Part shown: positions 49,809 to 60,950 of the stretch, one piece after another | Layout of the letters: the number at the start of each line of letters is the position of its first letter | How positions within the stretch are numbered: the first letter of the stretch is position 1 | Assembly: GCA_027943335.1 (NCBI GenBank) | Contig: BSBK01002159.1 | Location: forward strand, 1-64,000 | Source: Chamaecyparis obtusa | Taxonomy: Eukaryota; Streptophyta; Pinopsida; Cupressales; Cupressaceae | Reading direction: 5' to 3' | Length of the DNA stretch: 64,000 bases | Notes under the pieces: model-generated | What the model saw: only the letters and a program-made list of their open reading frames with translations | What the model was told of the DNA's origin: nothing | Databases searched by the model: none | Translations under genes and position numbers: made by a program

Positions 49809-51820
49809 AATTTATATAGAATAAAACATAAAAATAAAATTAAAGTAATACTTATTTCGTAATAAAAGAAAATTTATATTAAACAAATTTTAATTTAAAA
49901 CAAAAAATAAATTTTAAAAAAGCTATGTTTTGATTTGGGAAGGGGGCCACGATCCGCGCCCCTATCCCAAGCTATACGCAGCAGCCCTAGGCCTGCCACA
50001 TGGCAGCCTAAGTACTGTCGTTGGTAGTACTTAGTCTGCTGTGCAACACACTTGGTCTATTGTGTGGCAGCTGGTACCACTGCATGGACTATGTGGAGAT
50101 GGGGAATTGGTGGCCCCCACTCCCCAATACAACATTATAATTTTTTTTATTTTTTTTTTTTCCTTTTCAATATTTTTCAAAAACCAAATATTAAAAGTAT
50201 TTTTTTATAACCAGTAAATTTAAACAACCATAAACATATCTTAATAGTTAAGGCTATTTCTAGGGAATAAACAAAGAATCTTTTTTTCACATATAGAATA
50301 TTTCCAGAAACGGAAACAAAATGACAGAGGCAAATTTTCCAGAAAGGGAAGTATTTTTCTTTGTCTCATATGCAAAGTCCATTAAAATATTTCTTTTGCT
50401 AAAGACTTATATAGTTTCTTTCCTCACATGCAAATACTAATATTTTCATTGGCTATTTGATTGAGTGTTTATTTTTGTCTTATCTGGTTTTTTTTTTTAC
50501 TAACAGAGAATCCATTTTTCTCCCAGAATGTAATTTTTCTATACAAATTGAATTTTTGACACCAACCCATTAATTTAATTTAGCAACTCAATAGTTCATA
50601 CTATAGCTAAATTAATTTTCTATTTTCCAAGGGTTCTATAATGAATTTTCTCATGAAATTTTGGCAGCATAACCCTACTATGCCAAGTCTGAAAATAAAC
50701 TAAAAATCATAATTCTAAGGGCTTTCTAAAACCCCAATCTCAAGAAAAATTAAATATAGATCTAAAATAATAAATCTATCTAGACATTATAAAATACTAA
50801 AAATTTCACAGACAAAACTACAAGAAGGTTTTCTCAAACCCTACCTCAATTCCAATGCTAGAAACTGAAATAGAATGCCTGCGAGATGATGAAACTTTCA
50901 GATCTATCAGATGAAGAACTCAACCTTGCAAAGCTGAAACACAATGTATGCAAAGCCAAATCCAGATGCACAACAATCTTCACCAAAATTCCCAAGCACA
51001 AAACAAAGCTCAAGAATCTCAAGATGCCAAAAATATTCCAAGAAGTCTCTCCACAAATCTCCAATAACCTGATTCATTCCAAATGAATGCAAATTCTCCC
51101 TATTAGGGATTCAACTCCTCCATTCATGAAAACCCTAGATGACTCATTAGACAACTCCTAATCAAACTCCCTCTCTCAAGTTTGAAAGAAATTCCTAATT
51201 AATAAGTAAAAATATATTTTATTATGCACAACACAACTTAGACTCCTAAAGACAAGTTGTCACCTTTTGAAAATAAATCACATTCAACCTAATAAAAATA
51301 CATGTAAATATTATAAATTCTCATTAAATAAATTTAATACTTAAAGCACATTAAAAACATGCAATTAAATAATTAATAATTTAATGGAACATTTTCAATC
51401 CTAATTTCACACAATTAATTAATTAAATCTAAATATACAAATATTTGATTTTTAAATAATTAATAATCACACATAAGCATAGGAATTAAATGTAATATTA
51501 TTTTTCATCCATAATATTAAATACCATGACTAAAGAAAATCACATTAAAAAAATAATAAATTGAGATCAATAAACAAATCAAACAAGCTCAAGGAGGGGA
51601 TCCACTAACTATGTCAACCTGACAAATTCGGGTAAGGTAGTCATCAGATACTTATCCAATACCTAGGATAAATAAGCTTAGGTTAGGGTTTTGGGTCTGT
51701 GTATTATCTCCTCTCTTTACCATTGAGATGAATGTTTATGAGCATGCTCACTCCTGCCAATTCAGGGAAGACGATGCCCTGTACCTGCAAACTTGTCATC
51801 ACAAGATGAAGCATGTACAT

Positions 51821-51826
<6 letters not shown>

Positions 51827-51877
<51 letters not shown>
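51827..51877. repeat. (AT)n microsatellite
   Basis: About 25 AT units inside element B. Confidence 0.95.
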
Positions 51878-51882
<5 letters not shown>

Positions 51883-52211
51883 CAATGATAGGGTATGATC
51901 GGTCATGTGGATCTCAACTATGCAAGTAACTATGCCTCTGTCCTCTACCATATAGACACATCAAACAAGTACATACACATAATCACCATACACATGCAAG
52001 TATGGGGTAAGTACATCAATAAACCATTAAAGCATAAAATATAGTATCATAATATTTCATCATCTAATTATGAAATCACATGGCAACATAAAGTAATCAT
52101 TATGCAAATCATCAACATCCACTGAAATAATAATACCTGCACACATGAAAAGTGGCCTAAAAGAGTATGGCACTGAAAACTGAAAGCAAACTATGGGGGT
52201 ACTACATATTA

Positions 52212-52688
52212 AGACTAATAACTTTTACAGTTGGCTTGACAAAAGCATTATACAAAATACATATTTATCCAAGGGTTAACATCTAGGATGTCATCCCTTT
52301 ATATTTTTAAGACACTATTTTGATAAACAAAATAATCCCTTATCTCTTTACCAATTCTGTCTTCATATACTATCCCGTTGACTTGGCACTGTCTCTGGTA
52401 AAACTGTCATAACTTCTTCCGTACATGCCATACTGACTTTCACTCTTAGGTGAGTCTTCTATAGTCATCATAGTATCTATGTTCAAGTGTGCAATCACTA
52501 AAATTACTCCAATCATTATCGCTAATCAAAAATGTCTCTGGGTACATTGGAAAAAACATTGTCTCATACTTAGACAATTTTGCTTTGCACTCTATCATAA
52601 TTGCTCTCTATCATATGTGATCTTCATGTAAATAATATGTTTCCATAATGACAACATCTAAGTATCTAACTCATCCAAATTTCCAACA
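52212..52688 (-). repeat. 3' LTR of element A, proximal part
   Basis: Continues the LTR interrupted by B and ends in CCAACA. The polypurine tract (AAAAAAAGGGAG on minus) adjoins it at about 52690-52701. Confidence 0.9.
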
Positions 52689-53143
52689 ATCTCCCTTTTT
52701 TTCATTGGTGGCAACATATGAGAAAATTGGCTAAGTCATAACACTTCAAAAACTCAAAATTGTGGCCATAACAAAAGTATTTATTCACTGTCCTTATAAT
52801 TCCATATATCTTAACTATATCTTATACTCCCCTTAAGAATATACATCCTTATCATATATAACAATTTTATACTAAATATCTCTCTCCTTTTGACAACAAT
52901 GACAAAAAGAAAGGGTGCCAAAACTGTGTTCAAAAAGTCATATACCTTGATTCAATATTGCAGAGCCGTTAGGCTTGCAACACAATCTACAAAATTTATC
53001 TTGATGCTCTCTATCTCCTTCTCCCATGCCTTCTTAATGGAATCTACAACATTGAGTAGTGCACACAATCCATAAGATGCTATTTCACAGGCTTGAAGGT
53101 TTGCAAAACTAAACTTCTGAAAAGATGTCTTTGATGCAAGACA

Positions 53144-56065
53144 TTATTCCAACTGTCCTTCAACAATGCTTAAATTAATGGAAATATGCTCTCTTAGAAG
53201 AGAGAATCTTTTCAGTTTCTTGTCCTTGTCATCATATAGAATCCTTATTTCATCATTGATCTTGTTGATTATCTTCTCAATGTCCAATATCTTCACATTG
53301 GGGCTGGCTAGAAGATTTACCTTTGTCTGAATCTCTACTTCTTTGGCCTTAATCTTCTGAATTTCTTCTGATACAAGACTCTCAGATTTTGTACATTGAA
53401 TATACAAACTTTTACCTCTGTCCAGATTTCTTCTCAAGTCTTTTATACAAATATCTAGGCTATTAATGTCATTCCTGATATTCTGACTTATTTCTAGAAG
53501 TAATTTGGCCTCATAGGCTACTTGTGCCTTCACTTTAGCTATGTCAGATAAGTTAGTAAAATCATCATCAAATATATTCATAACTTTCTTAGCTCTTTCA
53601 AGTAGGTCTAATTTTGTTATTTATGTAGTCACAATGCTTTGCAACTTCTCTATTATTTCCTTCAGTGATCCTTCAAGGCTTTTCACCTTCTTATTCTTCC
53701 CAATTATTTTGTTCAGAGCTGTGATCAATTCCATCTGATCATCATTATCAAATTCTTTTCCAAAGATTTCAAATATAGATATAATATTTGATTTCTTTGC
53801 AGTCTCAGGTGTAAGATTGATTTCTTCTTGACTAGGGGCTTCTACTTGTTTCTCCATTTCCTTTTCTTCTTCAATCCTTGTATCTCTCTTCTCTTCTTCT
53901 CTAGCACTATCCTGCTCTTCAGAAGCTGAATTGTCAACAATGTTTTCAAGATTCTTGAAAGGGTTATCATCACTATCTAAAGTGATATTAGTTCCTTCCA
54001 CATGCATTTACTCATCTTCAATGTTTATAGTCGGTGGAGAGGGAATTCTCTGATGTTCAACTTCCTTATCTTGCTTTGTTTGTCCTGCTGCACTAGACTA
54101 TCTTTCAACACTAGATGTCATTACTTTGACTATTGCTTGCTCTATTTCTCTATTGATCTCTTTATAATTTCCTCCGATAATCTGAATGGTTCTTTTCTTT
54201 GTTCTTAGATGGGTGTTTATTTCTTTCATGATCTCCTTGAAATGTTCTTCATATTTAACATCACATAATTTTCTTACAATATTTTCTCTAATTTTATTGT
54301 CTTCTTATGTTTCTCTTTTCTTCCTATTCACTAATTTATCATATAAATCATCAGGTATCTTGCCCTAAATTGTGTCAAACTTCTTATTAGATAGTATCAT
54401 GTGTCTAACAATTGCATTTTCAAGATTCAGTATTTATGAATAGTTGTAAAGGTCATAATACTTGTTCATCTAAGAAAAGTCTCCATCTTGTATGATTTGT
54501 TCATTCACTTTTTCAATCTTAGGTTTCCATGTTTTCTTTTTCATTGGGGTTTCTTCATCATCTTTTATTTCTATTATCTTCCTCTGTACTGGTGGTACTA
54601 ATGTTTTCTGCCTTTTGCCTAGTCCAGTAGAAATTTCTTTTACTCTTTTACCAAGTGTAGATGAGGATGATCTTGTGGATTTTCTAACTTCTTGATCTTT
54701 CTTATCTTCCTCCACTTTTACCTTAACCTAAATGTCTTGTAGCTATTCTACAACTGATGATAGGGGTGGCATAGACAAAATTTCTTTTTTTCCTATGTCT
54801 CTGATGGCTGCTACTATCTGCTTAGCAATTATAAATTCTTGTTCTGTCATCCCGGTGTCCTTCAAAATCTTCTTTATTGTACTGTCCACTCTCTTCTTAG
54901 ACTATTTTTCTTCTAAGATAGACTTTGCGGATTTGAAGTTCTCCTCAAAAGTCCCAAATCTATTACTATGAATATCCAACTTGCTCTTAAGCAATTTTCT
55001 CACATACTCTTCTATTTCAGTTTTAGAAATTTCATAGCCAAGAGGGTCTATGAATTCTACTCTAGGTTCTACTGCTTCAATGAATGTAAAGTCAGTATCA
55101 ACCATGAAACATATCTCATTCTTATATTTCTCAACTAAAGACTTTGGAATCCTTGATCTATTTTTTATTAAATTCTAAAATATTTTAATTACCAATACTG
55201 CACTCTCATTGACCTTGTAAATAAGATTTCTCCTGAATATTATGTTTATCCTTTCCATTGTGGTTTTACCATCATTCCAATCATCACCAATAGTGTAAGG
55301 AAATCTTCTTAACAAATGAAAAAACATATAAGTGATCAATGATGAGAATCGAAACTGAGAGTTCTTAGTCTTCATTATCTTTTCCAAGTTCTCAAATAAC
55401 TGAATTCTCAAAATTTCACACATGTCAACTTGAACTTTGTCAACACACATTAAGTAGGCTACATGTATCATTCCAGCTGCCATGTCATCTTCTCTTGAGT
55501 TTGCACAAAACTTAGCTGTAAGGATCTTGCACAAATACCTAACATCATCTTGTTGTATCTTGCTAATCACTATACCTTTTCCATTGTAAGATGATTTAGT
55601 GTTGTCTAATACTATTTTTCTCATGTTCTCCTCATTCAATGGTATGACTCTAGTTTTAGATAAACTGGTTACTTCATGAATTAGGTCAACTGTGATATCT
55701 ATCACTCTATCATCTAACTGAAACATTCCATTGTGAATTCTACTCAGGATTATCTTAGTACATTCTTCATCATCAAACTCATACTGTAAGGAATACTTTA
55801 TGATTTCATTATCTTTCAAGTGTTCAAACCCTACTTTCAATGGCATATCTTGATTGTAAAGCTTTTCATATTCTTTGGTAAAGTTACTATCACTGAGGGT
55901 TTCAAGCTTGCATCCCAAATAACTTCTAACATTCTCTAAGTGTAGAACTTTGTCTGGTATGGATGATAAAGCTAATTTAGGGTCTTCCTCCAAGGGTTCT
56001 ACTGGTTCCCTTTTGATCTTAGATATATTCTTATCTCTAACATTATGAATCAATGAAACATCCAT
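53144..56065 (-). pseudogene. Element A ORF2, unknown function
   Basis: A single frame of 974 codons from ATG 56065 (MDVSLIHNVRDKN) to 53144, with no frameshift, broken by about 10 stops (6 TAG, 4 TAA, no TGA). The first 296 residues are uninterrupted and contain CTKIILSRIHNGMFQLDDRV followed by DLIHEVT, the family N-terminal block. Then follow YKNEICFMV with AVEP and GYEI (about 55130-55010), NRFGTFEE (about 54960-54935), a basic Ser/Lys-rich segment, PDDLYDKL (about 54350), an acidic Glu-rich segment and a C-terminal coiled coil (about 53581-53144). The same order occurs in D and E. This is the best copy for reconstructing family features; the function is unknown. Confidence 0.75.
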
Positions 56066-56510
56066 GACTTATACAAATTCTTTAACCAATTTATAGATCT
56101 TCTTAGTAAAATACCTCGATTCTATGATTTAGGGCTTGTGTAGATTCGACACAAAAATCCTTCACCAAATCCTTGCAAACTACTTTCAATCACTACTCTT
56201 TTTTCTCCTTGGCACTTGTACTCTCCTTAATGATTAAATAATACCAATCATAACCTTTTAACCTTTCAATCCCACAAAAATATGACATCACATTCAATTC
56301 CTTTGCCACTTCTTTCCAAAAAGTTGTTTCTACTTACCTGCAAAACTTAAAACTTCTTGCAATCTTGCATAACACAATATTATCCTATGCACTCTTAACC
56401 ATAGCATCAATACATCATATACTACCTTGTATTAACTATGTAAGACTCAATTCATCCTATACTAACTTCTATACTATCCTAAGTTCCTATTCTACTATAT
56501 TTTTCATGAA

Positions 56511-57797
56511 TTAAGTACTTTGAGATGGGTTAGGTGGAGATTCACTCTTACCATTAGATACTTCACCTTTTTTATTACCTTCAGTGCTGGATATATCTCC
56601 TTGATCCGTGGATTTAACAAACTTCACTTCTTCTGAATTACTACAACATCCTCTTTGACTATTACTTGCATTTTCATTTCTCCTTGCATGACTTGTAGGG
56701 TTAGGGTTAGGATGAGAAACCCTATTATTCATTCTGCAAAACCTTGTTGTATGTCCAATCATGTTACATATCTGACAAACTATTCCATTGTTTCCATATC
56801 TTGGTCTTGACTAGTTGATTTGTGATCTGTAATTTGTGGCAATGTGTCCAACTTTGTTGCATCTATAACATACTACTCCATTTCTCCTATTCATATCTTC
56901 AGTAGGTCTCTTATCTGCATGGTTAGTATTTCTAAACATTCTACTACTATTATTATTCTCAATAAACTTAGGTTTTCTACATTCAATATCTCTATGTCCA
57001 AAACCATGACAATTATAACAATAACCATTAAGAGGTTTAAATTGCTTACCTGTACAATCTTTCTTCATATGACCAAAAGTATTACAAACAAAGCATCTAC
57101 CTTTAAATTCTCTCTACATACCTTTAGGTGACTCTTCTTGTTTAGGTGGGTCTTCTTGTTTAGGTGTATCTTCAGATTTGTCAATTTCATCAGATTTATT
57201 TTCATCTATGCTTTAAGACACTTTCAAATCTGGTTCCTTACTTTCTTCATTTACTTTAGATGAGTTAAATCCAAGACTAGTTTTTTCATAGAATGGTTTT
57301 TGATAAGACATTTGTTCATCAATCTTCTCACTGGTTGAATATATTCTCTCAATTTGTTGCTTAGATTGAGTTAGTTCACCTTTCACAATTGTATTGTACT
57401 TCTCAAGTTCAGGATACTGAAATTTGGTTTTCCCAAGTTCAGATGTTACTTTACAAAGTTTAGATTTTAGATCTTCATTATCAAGCTTCAAGTTTTCATT
57501 CTCAGATTTCAAACTTGCTTCATTCTTGCTATTTCCATCTTTTAGACTTAACTTCAGATTTTCTATCTTTAATTCATGTTTAAGGATCTCATTTTCTTTT
57601 TCTAGGTTGTCATCACAATCTTCAATTTGAATTGTAGATTCCTTTTCTGATTTTAGATCTTCCAACTTGTTTTTCAGTTTCTCAATGAGGTTCTTTGCAT
57701 CATCATATTTTCCTTTCAGAGTGTCTCTTTTTTCAGTAAGCATATCAATCTATTCAAGAGATTCTTCAAGATTCTTCTATAGCTGATCCATATCCAT
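56511..57797 (-). pseudogene. Element A ORF1: gag-like with zinc knuckles
   Basis: One frame of 429 codons from ATG 57797, 58 nt after the primer site, with five premature stops (4 TAG, 1 TAA), all Gln-compatible. Residues 20-170 form a strong Lys/Glu/Leu coiled coil. KTSLGFNSSK matches the [GS]LG[FY] block of copia gag. Four zinc knuckles follow (CFVCNTFGHMKKDC, CYNCHGFGHRDIEC, CYRCNKVGH with the last Cys changed to Tyr, CQICNMIGHTTRFC). The length is within 9 codons of the ORF1 in D and E. Confidence 0.8.
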
Positions 57798-57854
57798 AGA
57801 GATCTTACTCAAGCTGTTAGGCTTTCCTTGAATGATTATTTTTCGAGTAACTAG

Positions 57855-57866
57855 GCTCTGATACCA
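57855..57866 (-). other. Primer-binding site of element A
   Basis: TGGTATCAGAGC on the minus strand, perfect to the initiator-Met tRNA complement, two bases from the 5' LTR. Confidence 0.85.
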
Positions 57867-57868
57867 AT

Positions 57869-58917
57869 TGTTAGAAATAGGGAATATTGAGAGGGGGGGT
57901 GAATCAGTATTCTGTAAACTTTTTCTTTCGCCCAATTATGGATATAATAGATTATCTTAATACATGCATAACATAGTAAACTAAATGACATGCATAGAAA
58001 TAAAGCAAATGAACTCATAACACATTATTTTTTCTCAAGGAAACCCTAACCAAGGGAAAAAAACCTAGTGGGGATGGTACCCACAAAGATTCACTAATCA
58101 AAAGTATCCTATTAAGGATGTTGACCCTGTTAGGAGCCTATTACATGAATATAGTGTCTCAGTCCTTATTAAGGAACTTTAGGCCTTGTTAGAAGCCTCA
58201 ACCCTGCTAAGAGTTGGTAGTACAAAATATGATTACTAGATGATCCCACTACCCAAACAAGTAATGTACAATGATTACTGATTACAAAATATGGCAAGGT
58301 ACATAACCTTATACTACTTTCTTTTCTTTCAAAACTTTGCATCAATATCTCTTCGCTTATATGTTTTCTATACCATCTATATTATTATAATTTTCTTCTT
58401 CGTCGCATTTACATATGCCTTATATTTATACAGGTTATTAAGACTAATAAATCTTACAGTCGGCTTGACAAAAGCATTATAAAAAATACATATTTAACCA
58501 AGGGTTAACATCTAGGATATCGTCCCTTTATATTGTTAAGACATCATTTTGATAAACAAAATAATCCCTTAACTCTTTACCAATTATGTCTTCATATACT
58601 GTCATGTCGGCTTGACACTGTCTCTGGTAAAACTATCATAACTTCTTTCGTACATGACATACTAACTTGCGCTCTTAGGTGAGTCTTCTATAGCCATAAA
58701 AGTATCTATGTTCAAGTGCACAAGCACTGAACTTACTCCAATCATCATCGCTAATCAAAACTATCTCTGGGTACACTGGAAAAAACACTGTCTCATACTT
58801 AGACAATTTTTCTTTGCGCTCTGTCATACTTGCTCTCTGTCATATGCGATCTTCATGTAAATCATATGTTTCCATAATGAAAACATCTTAGTATCTAACT
58901 CAGCCAAATTGCCAACA
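57869..58917 (-). repeat. 5' LTR of element A
   Basis: 1049 bp, uninterrupted, from TGTTAGAAATAGGG to GCCAACA on the plus strand. It serves as the empty-site reference for insertion B. The C-run motif is at 57883-57905. Confidence 0.9.
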
Positions 58918-60950
58918 TGCCGACCACTCTAAACTGAAGTGTCTCTCAAGGTGCACTCAACATAAAATTGATGATCTTTACAGGGTCATATCTAAGAGCT
59001 CGTACAAGGTATCATCTAAATGTTAGGTTCTACAAGACCGTATTACCGAGGCCTACAATAACCTATCTCAATTTTTGGAGATTCATTTTTTTTAAAATTT
59101 GGCAACATAATCTCGGTTGATTTCAAAACTCACAATGTTCCTTCGTTGAAATAAGAAACATTGTGTATCTTTCAAACCGTCGGTCATAGCATTGAACCGT
59201 CTGTGCTAGCAGCTCTGATTGGCTGGGTGAACACTAGTGGCAACCTTATTTGGCACACAAATTTTCTCAAATGCTGTCTACCACTCTGGATGAAAGTGTC
59301 CCTTAAGGTCCCTTCAGCATGAAATCAAAAATTTTATGGGGTCATATCTCAGAGCTCATGCGAGGTATCATCAAACCCTCAAGTGATACATGACCATGTT
59401 GTCCTACAATAACCTATCTTAGTTTTTGGAGATTCATTCATTTAAACTTGGAAACACAATCTTGATTGATGTCAAAACTCACAGTGTTCCTCAGTTGAAA
59501 TGAACAACATTGCGTATCTTTCAAACCATCGGTCACAGCATCAAACCGTCTGTTCCAAAATCTCTGATTGGCTGGGTAAACACTAGTGGAAATTTGATTT
59601 AGCACACAGACTCACTCGAACACTACCGACCACTCTGGACCGAAGTGTCCCTCAAGGTGCACTAAGCATGAAATTGATGATCTTTACAGGGTCATATCTC
59701 AGAGCTTGTGTGAGGTATCATCAAACCATTAGGTGCTACATAACCATGTTACTAAGGCCTACAATAACCTATCTCAGTTTTTGAAGATTGAATTTTTTTA
59801 AATTTAGAAACACAATCTCGATTGATGTCAAAACTCAAAGTGTTCCTCAGTTGAAATGAGCAACATTATGTATCTTTCAAACCTTCAATTGTAGCATCAA
59901 ATCATCTATGCCTGAAACTTTGATTGGCTAGGTAAACGCTAGTTGCAACCTTGTTTGGCACAAAAAATCGCTCAAACACTTATGACCACTCTAGACTGAA
60001 GTGTCCCTTAAGGTTCACTCAACATGAAATAAATGATCTTTATAGGGTCATATCTTAGAGCTCATGCAAGGTATCATCAAACCATTGGGTGCTACAATAA
60101 CCTATCTCAATATTTGGAAATTCAAATTCATTTAAATTTGGCAACACAATCTCAGTTGATGTCAAAACTCACAGTGTTCCCCAGTTGAAATGAGCAACAT
60201 TGCATATCTTTCAAACCATTGGTTGTAGCATCGAATCATTTGTGCCAAAAAATCTGATTGGTTGTGTAAACGCTAGTGGAAACCTTGTTTATCACATAGA
60301 CTCGCTTGAACTTTGCCAACCACTCCAAACTGAAGTGTCCCTCAAGGTGCACTGAGCATGAAATTGATGATCTTTATAGGGTCATATCTCAGAGCTCGTG
60401 TGAGGTATCATCAAACCGTTAGGTGCTACAAGACCATGTTGCCAAGGTCTACAATAACCTATCTCAGTTTTTGGAGATTCAATTTTTTTAAAATTTGGCA
60501 ACACAATCTCGATTGATGTCAAAACTCACAGTGTTCCTAAGTTGAAATGAGAAACATTGTGTATGTTTCAAACCATTGGTCATAGCATCAAATCGTCTAT
60601 TCCAAAATCTCTAATTGGTCAGGTAAACACTAGTGGAAACCTTGTTTGGCACACATAATCACTTGAATGCCTCCAACCACTCTGGACTGAAGTGTCCCTC
60701 AAGGTTCCTTCAACATGAAATTGATGATTTATGGGTCATATCACAGAGACCATGTGAGGTATCATCAAACCATCAGGTGCTACATGATCATGTTGCCGAG
60801 GCCTACAATAACCTATCTCAATTTTTAGATATTCAAAATCATTTAAATTTGGAAACACAATCTCGATTGATGTCAAAACTCACAGTGCTCCTTAGTTGAA
60901 ATGAGAAACATTGTGTATCTTTCAAACCATCGGTCATAGCATTGAACCAT
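58918..60950 (+). repeat. Tandem ~350-bp repeat, right part
   Basis: About six diverged units. The word GTTGAAATGA recurs near 59140, 59490, 59845, 60183, 60540 and 60895, spacing about 337-356 bp. One derivative frame (60633-60899) is a by-product, not a gene. The array continues from 43676-44217. Confidence 0.85.

Larger units (their letters stand above)
44790..52206. mobile_element. Element B: probable solo LTR, split by C
   Basis: Begins TGTAACGCC and ends GGTACTACA, with perfect TSD TATTA at 44785-44789 and 52207-52211. The uninterrupted other LTR of A gives the empty site. Without C it is about 4.39 kb. I see no internal terminal repeat, primer site or coding frame, which fits one long solo LTR left by recombination. 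Such long LTRs starting TGTAAC occur in some plant gypsy lineages (established knowledge); the lineage here is unproven. It contains (AT)n at 51827-51877 and a GC-richer patch at about 49930-50110. Confidence 0.75.
44218..58917 (-). mobile_element. Element A: pol-less LTR element carrying nested insertions
   Basis: Minus orientation. The 5' LTR is 57869-58917 (1049 bp). The 3' LTR is split into 44218-44789 and 52212-52688 (572 + 477 = 1049 bp) by B. Without B the element is about 7.28 kb. The likely TSD is TGCCG at 58918-58922 against TGTCA at 44213-44217, differing by two transitions; the neighbouring array copies support TGCCG as ancestral. Internal content is ORF1 and ORF2 only, with no pol. 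Confidence 0.85.

Noticed and set aside
44218..58917. Reverse transcriptase or integrase inside elements A, D or E
   Set aside because: I looked for DD motifs, HHCC zinc fingers and RNase H blocks on both strands in the internal regions and found none.
60633..60899. 88-residue open frame in the tandem array
   Set aside because: Not open in the neighbouring units, so it is a chance frame in satellite-like DNA.
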